Shown: positions 8,156 to 17,109 of the stretch, one piece after another | How positions within the stretch are numbered: the stretch's first letter is position 1 | Layout of the letters: every line of letters begins with the position of its first letter | Source of the DNA: GCA-2720975 sp964469565 | Lineage (GTDB): Bacteria > Planctomycetota > UBA1135 > GCA-002686595 | Length of the DNA stretch: 64,000 nt | Assembly (NCBI GenBank): GCA_964469565.1 | Contig: CAYXZD010000010.1 | Location: 72,664-136,663, forward strand | Direction of reading: 5' to 3' | Made by a program: the position numbers and the translations under genes | Notes under the pieces: model-generated | Database searches by the model: none | Seen by the model: only the letters and a program-made list of their open reading frames with translations | Told to the model about the DNA's origin: nothing

Positions 8156-10345
8156 ATGGAGTCTAGAGCTCAAAAAGGGCACAGGACGCTAGATCATCCA
8201 GAGGGTACCCTCCCAGGGGCCCCCACAACCAGTCCGCCCCACGAACTACACCCCGTGTCTCCCCCCACCCCATCCAGGCGGCTGCCCGAAGCAGCCACCC
8301 AATCCAAGCCAATCGCACAGGGTCAGCCCACTCCCCAGGGTGCCATTTTGGGCGTGGACACGGGCGGAACATACACAGACCTCACGCTCATGCTCGCCAA
8401 TGGTGAGGTGCATACCGCCAAGGTGGCCTCCACCCCGAGCGACCCCGGCCTCGCCTTGGAGGCGGGCATGGCCCAACTGGCCCAGATCTGCGGCGAGGCT
8501 GTTGCGTCTTGCGGAATCGTCCACGGCACAACCGTCGCACTCAACGCTCTGCTCACCGGCTCCCTCGCCCGAGCCGCCCTCGTAACCAATGCAGGCTTCC
8601 AAGATTTGATTGAGATCGGTCGCGGCGCGCGCCCGGAGCTTTACGACTTACACCCCACGCGGCCACAGGCGCTGATTCCCCGTTCACACCGATTCGAGAT
8701 TCAGCAGCGCAGTTGGCCCGATGAATCCGGTCAACTCGTCGAGATTCAAAAGCCCACCCCCGCCCAGGTCAAACGCCTCAAACATGCATTGCAACGTAGC
8801 AAGGCCACCAGTCTGGCTCTGTGTTTGCTGCACTCTTATGCGGACCCCAGCATCGAATTGAAGCTGGCCGATCAGTTAGCCAGTCTCGGTGTGCCCATCA
8901 CCTGCTCCGGAACCCTCCTGCCCGCCCACAGGGAAGTTGAACGATTCTCCACGGCCTGTGCTAATGCAGCTCTGACACCGATCATGTTCGCTTATCTCGA
9001 ACGGCTCGGGTCGATTCTCTCACCCGAACGGCTCTCCATTTTGCAGAACTCAGGAGGCACGCTGCCCGCTGAGCAGGCCGCCCGCGAGCCTGTCCGAGTC
9101 CTGTTTAGCGGACCCGCCGGTGGCGTGGTCGGTGCGGCCCGCGCTGCACAGGAGGCCGGACTGAATGACATCGTCACCCTGGACATGGGCGGCACAAGCA
9201 CCGACGTAGCCTTCCACTCAACTCGGGCTGGCCTAACCAACACAGTTCACGACGCTGAAGTGGGCGGGCACCCCATCGCACTCCCCGCCCTCGACATCCA
9301 CACCATCGGCTGCGGCGGTGGCTCCCTCGTCCACGTGGATGCGGGTGGTGTGCTGCACGTGGGTCCCGAGAGCGCCGGAGCCCAGCCGGGTCCCGTCTGT
9401 TACGGCTCGGGTGGACAGCTCACGGTCACGGATGCCTGCCTGCATTTGGGTTACATCGCAGCAGCTAGCTTTCTCGATGGCGGCTTGGAGTTGGATAGCG
9501 CTGCCGTTGACTTGGCCTTTGAGGAGCTTGCACGTCCCATGGGCGTCAAGTCTCACGAAGCGGCCTCTGCGGTGATCGACCTAGCCCACGCCGCCATGCG
9601 GCGAGCCCTCGGGGTCATGACGATGCAGCGGGGCCAAGATCCCGCAAGATTGCCTCTCGTCGCCTTCGGAGGTGGCGGAGGCCTACACGGGGCCGCACTT
9701 GCTCACAGCCTCCAAATGTCCGGGGCCTTGATTCCCGCCCACCCCGGTGTCCTCTCTGCTCTGGGCATGGCCGGCGCCGATGCAATCAACGATCACGAAC
9801 GCACGGTACTCGAACCGCTCGATTCCTGGTCCCACTCTCGGCGCGCGAGCGCTTTCAAGGTCCTGACCCACGCGGGCCAAGTCCAGCTCAGGTCCGCCGG
9901 CCACCGAGCCAAGTCCATCCGCTTCGAGCGTAGCCTCGCACTTCGGTATCGCGGCCAATCCTATGATCTGAATATCGAAGAGGGAGCCCGAGCAGCGGAA
10001 CGATTTGAAGCTCTACACCGTCAACGCTATGGCTGGGATCTGTCGGGCACGGAAATCGAACTTGTGACACTGAGCGCTCGGGCTGAGGCCGCTAGCCCTT
10101 GGAACCACTCAAACAACCATACGGCCCGTCCCCGTCGTCGGCCCGCCCCAGCCCGAGCCCAACTCGGTCGCCGGCGCATGTGGTTCAAGCGCTGGCGCCA
10201 ATGCACGCGCTGGGATCGAACCAAGCTGAGTCCCGGCCACTGGCTATCAGGTCCTGCCGTGATCGAAGAATACAGTGCAACAACCCTCGTGCCCCCGGGT
10301 CAAACCGCAGAGATGCGCAATGGCGGGCACCTTTGGATCAAGTGA
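8156..10345 (+). CDS. Hydantoinase/oxoprolinase family protein (HyuA-type)
   Basis: Member of the ASKHA-fold HyuA / N-methylhydantoinase A / 5-oxoprolinase A family, which opens cyclic amides or activates ketones with ATP. Signatures: GVDTGGTYTD (near residue 65), GTTVALNALLTG, the block ending in FSGPAGGVVGA, DMGGTSTDVA, GCGGGSLVHVD, PGPVCYG and FGGGGGLHGA. The C-terminal beta-rich domain is complete. About 60 Pro/Thr-rich N-terminal residues precede the family domain and are atypical; a GTG at 8255 or a later non-ATG codon may be the true start, leaving room for a divergent promoter towards plsY. No HyuB partner is adjacent, so the substrate cannot be assigned. Confidence 0.85.
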   Translation: MESRAQKGHRTLDHPEGTLPGAPTTSPPHELHPVSPPTPSRRLPEAATQSKPIAQGQPTPQGAILGVDTGGTYTDLTLMLANGEVHTAKVASTPSDPGLALEAGMAQLAQICGEAVASCGIVHGTTVALNALLTGSLARAALVTNAGFQDLIEIGRGARPELYDLHPTRPQALIPRSHRFEIQQRSWPDESGQLVEIQKPTPAQVKRLKHALQRSKATSLALCLLHSYADPSIELKLADQLASLGVPITCSGTLLPAHREVERFSTACANAALTPIMFAYLERLGSILSPERLSILQNSGGTLPAEQAAREPVRVLFSGPAGGVVGAARAAQEAGLNDIVTLDMGGTSTDVAFHSTRAGLTNTVHDAEVGGHPIALPALDIHTIGCGGGSLVHVDAGGVLHVGPESAGAQPGPVCYGSGGQLTVTDACLHLGYIAAASFLDGGLELDSAAVDLAFEELARPMGVKSHEAASAVIDLAHAAMRRALGVMTMQRGQDPARLPLVAFGGGGGLHGAALAHSLQMSGALIPAHPGVLSALGMAGADAINDHERTVLEPLDSWSHSRRASAFKVLTHAGQVQLRSAGHRAKSIRFERSLALRYRGQSYDLNIEEGARAAERFEALHRQRYGWDLSGTEIELVTLSARAEAASPWNHSNNHTARPRRRPAPARAQLGRRRMWFKRWRQCTRWDRTKLSPGHWLSGPAVIEEYSATTLVPPGQTAEMRNGGHLWIK

Positions 10346-10388
10346 TCGGGTTGTTTGGAGCAGATCCCACCGGGCCTAGCAGCGCACA

Positions 10389-10425
10389 AAAAAAGACCCC
10401 ATTCATGGCGGCCTTCAAGGCCGAG
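10389..10425 (-). terminator. Probable rho-independent terminator after tRNA-Gly
   Basis: Downstream of the tRNA on the minus strand, a CGGCCT-TGA-AGGCCG hairpin (about 10410-10424) is followed by a G-rich stretch and then a run of seven T. The spacing between hairpin and T-tract is longer than ideal, so the call is moderate. It could also serve the convergent HyuA-like gene. Confidence 0.5.
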
Positions 10426-10448
10426 GCACTGTGACTGCCCCGGGAAAG

Positions 10449-10523
10449 TGGAGCGGCTGATGGGACTTGAACCCACGACATCAACCTTGGCAAGGTTGCG
10501 CTCTACCACTGAGCTACAGCCGC
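10449..10523 (-). tRNA. tRNA-Gly (anticodon GCC)
   Basis: Read on the minus strand, the 75-nt cloverleaf is complete. The 7-bp acceptor is GCGGCTG with CAGCCGC, the D arm is GCTC/GAGC, the 5-bp anticodon stem is CAACC/GGTTG around loop TTGCCAA, the variable loop is 5 nt, and the T arm has loop TTCAAGT. The discriminator is U73 and the 3' CCA is encoded. The GCC anticodon with U73 identifies glycine. The anticodon arm is palindromic, so reading the wrong strand gives a false Ala(GGC). Confidence 0.97.
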
Positions 10524-10581
10524 ATCGTTATGGGGAGGATAACCCGCTCCGGCGAGGAGGCAAGTGGCGGGAGCGAATATG

Positions 10582-11388
10582 TCACCCGTGACGACAGCCC
10601 GCAGCCACGTATTGGGCCACGTAGTCCCCGGCGGCCGTCGCGCCAGCGACCAAATCTGCACCCCGTGCGAGCTGAGCCCCTAGGACAGACGCAAAACGGC
10701 ACCCCGTGCCGCGCCTCGACCCGCCTGCAACCCCTTGAGACTCGGCCTGATGGTCTGCCCCGGCCCCCTGACGTGGGCGCTCAATCCAGTCGGGCCGATG
10801 ACCGGGTCGGGCCACCAGATCGATCAACGGGTTCTCCGCCCCGTGCCCCCCCTTGAGAACCACACTGTTTGCCCCGGCTGAAAGCAGATTACGCGCCATT
10901 GCCCAGCGCTCAGACCGCAGATCTCCCGACCCCAATCGCCGACCACTCAGCTGTGCGGCCTCATCCAAGTTGGGCGTCAGGACAGGACCGAAGGGCAGGA
11001 GCGTCTCCCGCAAAAGCCCCAGGGCCCGGGTGTCTAGGAAACGGTATCCGCTTGACGAGGCAATCAACGGGTCCAAGATCCAGGGGCGGTCCCCAACTCC
11101 CCCTATCAACTCGGCCGCCGCCAGAATGTGGCTAGCCCCTGGAAGAAGCCCAAACTTGACCACCGCCACCTCGGGCAAGTACTCAGCAGCCTCCGCGAGC
11201 CAATCCTGCGCAGGGCGTGCACCCAGCTCTTGAACCCCCCCTTCGTTCTGCTCGGTGTTTGCCGTCGAAACAAGATGAACTTCTACCCCAGTGGCGATTG
11301 CCGCCTCACGGTCAGCGTCAAGCCCGGCTCCGTGGCTAGAGTCCCAGCCTCCAATGCAAAGCAACCTCGGTGAAATCGGGCCACTCAT
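10582..11388 (-). CDS. ThiD-family (hydroxymethyl)pyrimidine / phosphomethylpyrimidine kinase
   Basis: Ribokinase-fold kinase of the ThiD/PdxK type, which phosphorylates HMP or HMP-phosphate for thiamine synthesis or salvage. Signatures in order: CIGGWDSSHGAGLDAD at the N-terminus (ThiD usually has SDSSGGAGIQAD), LTPNLDEAAQLSG, VVLKGGHG, and the anion-hole motif GTGC near residue 227 followed by an Ala-rich helix. The length of 268 aa is typical. The stretch before GTGC is Gly/Arg-rich and diverged. The start overlaps the stop of the upstream DHH gene by 4 bp (ATGA). No other thiamine gene is nearby, so pyridoxal kinase activity is possible. Confidence 0.82.
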   Translation of the reverse strand: MSGPISPRLLCIGGWDSSHGAGLDADREAAIATGVEVHLVSTANTEQNEGGVQELGARPAQDWLAEAAEYLPEVAVVKFGLLPGASHILAAAELIGGVGDRPWILDPLIASSSGYRFLDTRALGLLRETLLPFGPVLTPNLDEAAQLSGRRLGSGDLRSERWAMARNLLSAGANSVVLKGGHGAENPLIDLVARPGHRPDWIERPRQGAGADHQAESQGVAGGSRRGTGCRFASVLGAQLARGADLVAGATAAGDYVAQYVAAGCRHG

Positions 11389-12551
11389 TCGGCGAGAGAG
11401 CGACCCTCGATGGGAATCGTCTCCTCATCCCCATCAGCTTCAGGGGCGATCACCGCTAAGGCGTTCATGCGCAGGGTGCGTTCAATCTCCTTGATCGTGC
11501 TTTCCCCCGTGTCCTCCAAGTCCACCCGGCCCCCGGCGATATGCCCGTGTCCGCCAAACGACCCCGCCCCGGCCAGAACCCGCTCCATCAGGGGATACGC
11601 CTTGCCAAAGGCATAGTCAGTTCGCAACGAAAGGACGTATTCACCCTCAAACGCCCCGCCTACAACGACCCAACTTACGCCTTTCATGCGCAGAAAAAAG
11701 TCCGCCATCTCCGCCACCGTTTCAGGGTTTTTGATTGAGCCGAGCAAGGCAAGCACCAGTGGCCCATGCTGGCGCGCGCGCGCCAAGGCCCCCGAAAGCT
11801 CCAGGTAGTAGCTGCGCGGGAGGGGGGGGTGGTGAATCGATGCAAGTGCCTTGCGATCGGCATGGCGGAACGTCTCGTAATAGGCTTCCTCATCTAAAGG
11901 GGAAGCGTTGCGCGATAGGTCGGCCGTGTCGTAGCGCACACCGCAAAACAGCGCTGAGGCCGTTCGCACGTCGAGGCTCACGCGAGCATCACGTAAGTAC
12001 TCGTACACCATCGATGCCGTCGCGCCGAGGTCAAGGCGCACGTCCCTGTGTGCAGCAACCGGATCTGCCAAGGGCTCCACATCTTCCACTTCGCCTTCGG
12101 GTCGGCGGGGAGGCACATGGTGGTCGAATACAGCCAGTACGGGTAGTTGTTCTGGAACATGGGTGTGCGTGAATTCGGGTTGAGTGTCCACAAGGGCCAC
12201 GCCCGCGAATCCCCGCAAGTCTAGATCTGTGTAGTCCTCCAATTCGAGGTCGAGAGCTCGCACCATGGCTAGATTCTCGGCACGGTGGATGCGACCCAGG
12301 GTCGCCACACTGGCACGCAATCCAAAACCTTCCTCAATCAATCGGCGCAATCCTTCACACGCACCGAGGGCATCCGGGTCAGGGCCGCGGTGAGTTAGGA
12401 TCAAAACGCCGAGCGGGTCCTCGGCACGATTCGCCCGACGAGACCCCGTTTGAACTGCCTGGGTCAACACTCGGCGAAGGTGTTCAACCGGAAGGAGCCC
12501 TGATGTGGGGCCATGGGGGTCTGAAAACAGTGATTGGGCTGGCTGGTGCAT
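11385..12551 (-). CDS. DHH/DHHA1 family phosphoesterase (NrnA/RecJ-like)
   Basis: Cytoplasmic Mn2+-dependent phosphoesterase of the DHH superfamily; relatives degrade oligoribonucleotides, dephosphorylate pAp or hydrolyse cyclic dinucleotides. Metal-binding motifs are visible: THRGPDPDALGA (motif I), ALVDTQPE (motif II), FDHH (the DHH motif) and FCGVRYDTADL (motif IV). The C-terminal DHHA1 motif is GGHGHIAGG. The length of about 388 aa is a little above NrnA (about 320). The ATG at 12551 is preferred over an upstream TTG at 12575. It heads a coupled pair with the ThiD-like gene. RNA and nucleotide substrates cannot be told apart from sequence. Confidence 0.88.
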   Translation of the reverse strand: MHQPAQSLFSDPHGPTSGLLPVEHLRRVLTQAVQTGSRRANRAEDPLGVLILTHRGPDPDALGACEGLRRLIEEGFGLRASVATLGRIHRAENLAMVRALDLELEDYTDLDLRGFAGVALVDTQPEFTHTHVPEQLPVLAVFDHHVPPRRPEGEVEDVEPLADPVAAHRDVRLDLGATASMVYEYLRDARVSLDVRTASALFCGVRYDTADLSRNASPLDEEAYYETFRHADRKALASIHHPPLPRSYYLELSGALARARQHGPLVLALLGSIKNPETVAEMADFFLRMKGVSWVVVGGAFEGEYVLSLRTDYAFGKAYPLMERVLAGAGSFGGHGHIAGGRVDLEDTGESTIKEIERTLRMNALAVIAPEADGDEETIPIEGRSLAE

Positions 12552-12689
12552 CGGCGCAGAGCCACTATCGGCCAAGAAGGGGCAGGGGTGTTGACTGGGC
12601 AGGAAAAAACCAGTGCTAGGCGCAGTTCCTATGGGGCATTGCTAGGGGTCCCGACGCCCTGTGGAGAATCACCCGTGCCCGTGGCTTCC

Positions 12690-13616
12690 CTATAGACCCC
12701 GATCGAGCAAGAACTGCACGGCGAGAAGAACCTCCGCACGACCGTGGCGCGGGTGAACTTCCACGACTCGAGCCGCCTCGTTCGGGACGTACTCGCTGAC
12801 GAGATTGAAATCCACTTCACCCTGTCCGGGGGGCAATTCCGACCCATCCCGGGTCGCATCCTGGATGTGGCAGCCCAGCATGTTGGTCGAAAAGGCATCC
12901 AACCAATCTCCCTGGGAGGGCAGCCCTGCCAGTCCGCGTTGATGGATGCGGCCGGTATCATGCCAATAGCCCACACCCTGCCCAGCAAGGTCTTCAAGCG
13001 TCCACTGGACGGCATCAAAATTCAACAGGTCGTTGAAGTGGTGGCCGGGTTCGATAGCGAGTTGGGTCTCAGGAAACTCGCGGCGGAGTGTGAACAAGGA
13101 GCGGCAGAAGTGCTCCAGTTGTTTCTGTCCCTTGATCTGTACCTTGTGCACGAATTGGCGAATCTGCTCTTGAACGGCTTCGCGCTCGTCCTCAGAGGAC
13201 TCCGACAACTCGAGCTCCAGTTCGTGGGCACGGGAACACAGGGCCTCGTCCTCCACAGCGCAACCGCGGACGACAACGGTGGGTGCGTTCATTTGTTGAG
13301 CCAACCGAATGTGCCGGCGCGTCGAGTTGAGAGCGAGTTCACGCGAGTCTGCATCGAGGCTGCCGAGGAGACTTCCAGACATGACCTCCTTGCGAGGATT
13401 GAGTGAACCCACGACCACGGAAGCCACCGAAATGCCGGTTTCCCGGGTGCTATCTTCCCACCCTAGGAGGTTGACCGGCTGATCGCTCAGACCCAACTCC
13501 AAGCTGCGAAAGCCCATCGCGACAGCACTGAAGGCTTGGTCCTCGATCTTGCCGAGCCGGGGGCCATAGCAGGATGTCGAGAGTACGAGGTCGTTGGGGA
13601 TTCCGGGCTTGGTCAA
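12690..13616 (-). CDS. Sugar phosphate isomerase/epimerase-like TIM-barrel protein
   Basis: A 308-aa protein of the xylose-isomerase-like (AP endonuclease 2) TIM-barrel family. Visible pattern: LSTSCYGP at strand 1, GFRSLELGLS at strand 2, APTVVVRGC, LAIEPGHHFND (the Glu that often binds metal), GYWHDTGRIHQ (Asp and His), MLGCHIQDA and a final VVEVHPRHG (Glu). These acidic and His residues match the metal ligands of such isomerases. The best start is a TTG at 13616 because no ATG or GTG lies suitably near. The gene stands 139 bp before the DHH gene on the same strand. The substrate is not identifiable. Confidence 0.8.
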   Translation of the reverse strand: MTKPGIPNDLVLSTSCYGPRLGKIEDQAFSAVAMGFRSLELGLSDQPVNLLGWEDSTRETGISVASVVVGSLNPRKEVMSGSLLGSLDADSRELALNSTRRHIRLAQQMNAPTVVVRGCAVEDEALCSRAHELELELSESSEDEREAVQEQIRQFVHKVQIKGQKQLEHFCRSLFTLRREFPETQLAIEPGHHFNDLLNFDAVQWTLEDLAGQGVGYWHDTGRIHQRGLAGLPSQGDWLDAFSTNMLGCHIQDATRDGSELPPGQGEVDFNLVSEYVPNEAARVVEVHPRHGRAEVLLAVQFLLDRGL

Positions 13617-13987
13617 AACAATATTGCAGGGCTAGGGATTAGCGCCGACACCCAGCGACCCTCCTCCACCGGGGACCACACCAATCAATCAACCCTATCC
13701 CGCTCAGCCCACCCAGCACACGCAGGGGGGGGAATCTCTGACGGGCTCACTCCCATCCTGAGTCATAGGGCGCTTGGGAGCTCGTTTAGACGGGTTCGCT
13801 TTTCAGGTGTTGTCCCAGAGTCCGCTAGGCCTAGGCGCAGGAGCCGTCTGCCAACGATTCCTACACCGCCCGACACGGGGAGGGAGCCGTCGGATGCCGC
13901 CGACGGGTCGCACAAGGTGGAGGGCCACTCCAAGCCTGTCAATGGCAGCGGGTAAGAGATGGGAAATCCTGATACCCTCCCCCTCCT
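13617..13987. other. Divergent intergenic region
   Basis: A 371-bp gap between the minus-strand isomerase-like gene and the plus-strand M28 homologue. It must contain both leaders, but I see no clear -35/-10 pair, RNA gene or repeat. Short open frames in it are Pro/Arg/Ser-rich and look non-coding. Confidence 0.5.
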
Positions 13988-16594
13988 ATGAGCCTTCTAC
14001 GCACTCTCATCATGGTCCCCTTGGGCCTATATGCCCCAGCCATTGGGAATCCTCAGGATGTCTTGCGGGCCCAGGATCGGGCCCTAGCCACCCTCAGCAC
14101 CGATCGGATCAGCGCAGATCTCGACTGGATTGCTAGCCCGGACCGGACGGGGCGTGCCACCCCGAGTCAGGGCCTCGACGAGACTGCAGCCTACATTGGC
14201 AAGCGCTTGGAAACCCTAGGGGCCAAGCCCGCTGGAAGCGATGGTTTTCGTGCCCCTTACCCCCTCTCCTACCTCGGAGTCAACTCCGAGCAGAGCGGCA
14301 CATCGATCAGCACAGCAACCCAGTCGATTGAACTAGGATTTGGTTCGGGCATCTATCCTGAAAGGCTAGGGCAACTTGCAGGGTGGGATCTGGAAGGCCC
14401 CCTCGTCAGTCTCGGCGCGGGAGAGGAGGCAGACGTGGTGGGCACGGCACTGCGGGGAGCCTGGGCCCTGGTACAGGAGGGAACGACCCCCACGCGTGGT
14501 GCGGTTTTGCGGGCGATGGAGGCCGGGGCAATCGGGGTTGTGATCACTCCCGGACCCACCTGCCCACGCCCTGATTACCGTCAACGCTTCGAAGCTGTCA
14601 CCCGTTCCATGGTCCGCGGACTCGTCACCCAGGTGCCACCTCGCCCCAACCGGCATGCGATTCACCCTGTCCTCATGCTGGATGAGAAAGGCGCCCAACA
14701 GATACTCGCACTCTCACCTGTGGACTGGCCAGACCGAAGCAACCAAGCCCTGCCACCGAGTGGGCTCAACCTAGGCCTGCAGTTCCACGACCGCCGCATC
14801 CTGGCCGATCCGATCACCCACGCCGACAATGTCACAGCCCTGTTTCCCGGCACGGACCTCGCCCAGGAAGTCATCGTCCTGTGCGCCCACATGGACCACA
14901 TGGGGGAGGTCCGAGGGGCGATCTATCCGGGCGCCAATGACAATGCTTCAGGAGTGGCTGCCCTGCTCGCCATCGGGGAAGGCTTGAAGGCGCGCGGGCC
15001 GGGGCGACGAAGCATCGCCCTCGTGTTTCTCTCTGGGGCAGAAAAGGGATCCTGGGGCGCGCAAGCCTGGCTCGCCCACCCCCTCTTGCCCCCGGGTTAC
15101 CAACCAGCCGCGGTAATCAATTTCGACCGAGTCGGTCGACTCGAGAACCAACAACTCTTCGCTACGCCCAGCCCCAGCCACAGTCACTTCAATCCCGTGG
15201 CTGCGGCCGCCGCGGGTCCCGTCCGTGCTGAGGACCTCGTCCTCGGCTCGTTGGATGATCAGTGGCACCGACTGGACACTCGCGTTTTTGCTGATGCTGA
15301 GATCCCTGTTCTTACTCTCAGCACGGGCGTGGATGAGGACACACACACGGCCACAGACACACGCGACAAGATCCACGCCGATTCAGTCCACCAAGTCGCC
15401 AGGGTGGGTCTGCGGCTGCTCGAAGAACTCGATGGGGAACTGCTCGGTCAGCGCCTCCACGTTTCCATTCTCGACGGGCAAGGCCCCGGCCCGCCCGATC
15501 GCGAAGCGGCTCTCGCAATGGGCCGTGATCTCATTCACGCCGCAGATACTGGACACTTGGACGGATTCTTCGATGCTCTCGATCGCCGAGCACTCGTGCA
15601 ACGCGCCATCGACCTGTCAGGAGCGGCTGCCACGCCAGCCCAGCGCGCTTGGCTCTCACAGGCCTTGGAACTCGAACACCTTTGGCGCAGGACCGTTGAA
15701 CTTTGCACCGAGGACGGTCAGTACAGCGTCTTGAGTGTGACTTGCACTGCCGCGACCCAAACTTCACCGGCTGAGACTCAGCTCAATATGCGCGTCGCGC
15801 GAGAAACCGATTTCGATTATCACCGCTTGCGTCTCGACCGAGACTCGACGGGCAGCCTGCGGATCGTGGATCTGTATGCCCTATCTCTTGGCGAGTGGGC
15901 CAGTCAGACCCTCGCCCGTCACCATGCGATGATCCTTGCAGACGTGGATTCCTGCGCAGACATCAGGGCCGGCAGGGCTCCCCGCTGCCTAGTCCCATTG
16001 ACCGTGCTGCACGAATGTTACGATGAGCCCCAACTCGACCGGGGCATGGCCGCTCTCAACGCGCTTCCACAACGACTGCGATCTGCTCGGGACTATTCTC
16101 GCATGGGCATGCTCTACACCTGGGGCCCGCGACGGAAGGACTGGGCCGTCGCCCGAGGGGAGTTTGAAGCTGCGTTTCCCACAGCCCAGGGGCCAGTGGT
16201 CTGGGCAGTCTGTGATACGCACGGCTGGGATCCTGAACCTGCCGAACTGCACGAGGCTCTAGATGCGATGGAGGCCATCAGCGGAGATTCGACGTATCCG
16301 ACCTTTCTACGCGGTTTTCACGCCATGGCAGCCAGCGACCCAGCCGGTGCGAAGAGCCACTACGAGCGAGCCCTCAGTCTCGACCCAGAGTTTCAAGAAA
16401 GCTGGTGGGGCAAACTGGAGGCACTCAAAGCCCTCGAAGACTGGCCTGGCCTTGCACGTCATATGCAGCAATTCGGAGACTACTTTGAGTTCGAATTCAC
16501 CGACGAAGACCTGCTCAAGGACGCTACCCTCAGTGAATTCGTCGCCTCGGAAGCATTCCGCCAATGGCGTTCGGGCGATCAACCCAACCATTAG
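13988..16594 (+). CDS. M28-family aminopeptidase homologue with PA-like insert and TPR-like tail, catalytic Glu replaced
   Basis: 868-aa protein with a hydrophobic N-terminus (possible signal peptide). A protease-associated-like region at about 125-190 is followed by an M28 zinc-peptidase domain. Zinc-site motifs: HMDHMG (H301, D303), GANDNASG with the bridging Asp, SGAEKG with E352, NFDRVGR with Asp, and DTHTATDTRDKIH with His. The canonical M28 motif is SGEE; here the first Glu, the general base, is Ala351, although all zinc ligands appear kept. That suggests a non-proteolytic or altered activity. The C-terminal 300 residues carry at least one TPR-like unit (AKSHYERALSLDPEFQESWW). It is probably followed by the SEC-C gene 13 bp downstream. 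Confidence 0.87.
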   Translation: MSLLRTLIMVPLGLYAPAIGNPQDVLRAQDRALATLSTDRISADLDWIASPDRTGRATPSQGLDETAAYIGKRLETLGAKPAGSDGFRAPYPLSYLGVNSEQSGTSISTATQSIELGFGSGIYPERLGQLAGWDLEGPLVSLGAGEEADVVGTALRGAWALVQEGTTPTRGAVLRAMEAGAIGVVITPGPTCPRPDYRQRFEAVTRSMVRGLVTQVPPRPNRHAIHPVLMLDEKGAQQILALSPVDWPDRSNQALPPSGLNLGLQFHDRRILADPITHADNVTALFPGTDLAQEVIVLCAHMDHMGEVRGAIYPGANDNASGVAALLAIGEGLKARGPGRRSIALVFLSGAEKGSWGAQAWLAHPLLPPGYQPAAVINFDRVGRLENQQLFATPSPSHSHFNPVAAAAAGPVRAEDLVLGSLDDQWHRLDTRVFADAEIPVLTLSTGVDEDTHTATDTRDKIHADSVHQVARVGLRLLEELDGELLGQRLHVSILDGQGPGPPDREAALAMGRDLIHAADTGHLDGFFDALDRRALVQRAIDLSGAAATPAQRAWLSQALELEHLWRRTVELCTEDGQYSVLSVTCTAATQTSPAETQLNMRVARETDFDYHRLRLDRDSTGSLRIVDLYALSLGEWASQTLARHHAMILADVDSCADIRAGRAPRCLVPLTVLHECYDEPQLDRGMAALNALPQRLRSARDYSRMGMLYTWGPRRKDWAVARGEFEAAFPTAQGPVVWAVCDTHGWDPEPAELHEALDAMEAISGDSTYPTFLRGFHAMAASDPAGAKSHYERALSLDPEFQESWWGKLEALKALEDWPGLARHMQQFGDYFEFEFTDEDLLKDATLSEFVASEAFRQWRSGDQPNH

Positions 16595-16607
16595 CCGCTA
16601 GATTGCC

Positions 16608-17099
16608 ATGGCACTCCCCAATCAAATCGCACTCGACACCGCCGCGTTTCTCGACAGCTCTCACGCCAAGAACCTTGAGGGGATTACCACTGGGGACCTA
16701 CGCCGCGTTGCCACCGCGTTCCTCATAGCCTGCTACGAGGATTTGGGAACGAAGCCCCACCTCCTCGACGGTCACGATGTCCACAACGTCCTCGGCCATA
16801 TTCTGCCCGGGCACTTAGCACGGGCGGATCCGATTGCCCCGCAGGTTCCCAGTATCTTGGAAGCCATGTTCAAGCACCTCTCAGAACAGCACGTGCTACC
16901 CCATGCGTTCGAGATGAATCAAGCGCTGGCCACCACCGCAGACGAGTTCTTCGAAACCGTACGTACGGGCGAAAACGCTCACCACCGCATTCGCAAGCAG
17001 GAACCGGTGGTCAACAAAGTAGAGCGGCTAGGCCGCAACGATCCATGCTCATGCGGGAGCGGCAAAAAATACAAGAAGTGCCACGGACGCGGACAGTGA
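16608..17099 (+). CDS. SEC-C motif protein
   Basis: 163-aa cytoplasmic protein ending in a classic SEC-C zinc motif: GRNDPCSCGSGKKYKKCHG (Cys-x-Cys...Cys-His), as at the C-terminus of SecA and many small proteins. The first 130 residues are helical with no family I recognise. SEC-C binds Zn2+ and in SecA contacts SecB and ribosomes; the role here is unknown. It starts 13 bp after the M28 homologue and is likely co-transcribed with it. It converges on the exopolysaccharide kinase gene with an 10-bp gap. Confidence 0.85.
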   Translation: MALPNQIALDTAAFLDSSHAKNLEGITTGDLRRVATAFLIACYEDLGTKPHLLDGHDVHNVLGHILPGHLARADPIAPQVPSILEAMFKHLSEQHVLPHAFEMNQALATTADEFFETVRTGENAHHRIRKQEPVVNKVERLGRNDPCSCGSGKKYKKCHGRGQ

Positions 17100-17109
17100 A
17101 CGCAGGTAG

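Noticed and set aside
10449..10523. tRNA-Ala (GGC)
   Set aside because: The anticodon arm is palindromic and gives GGC only if the strand is not reversed; the true anticodon is GCC with U73, hence glycine.
13536..13955. Plus-strand frame in the divergent gap before the M28 homologue
   Set aside because: It starts antisense to the isomerase-like gene and is Ser/Pro/Arg-rich with no recognisable domain.
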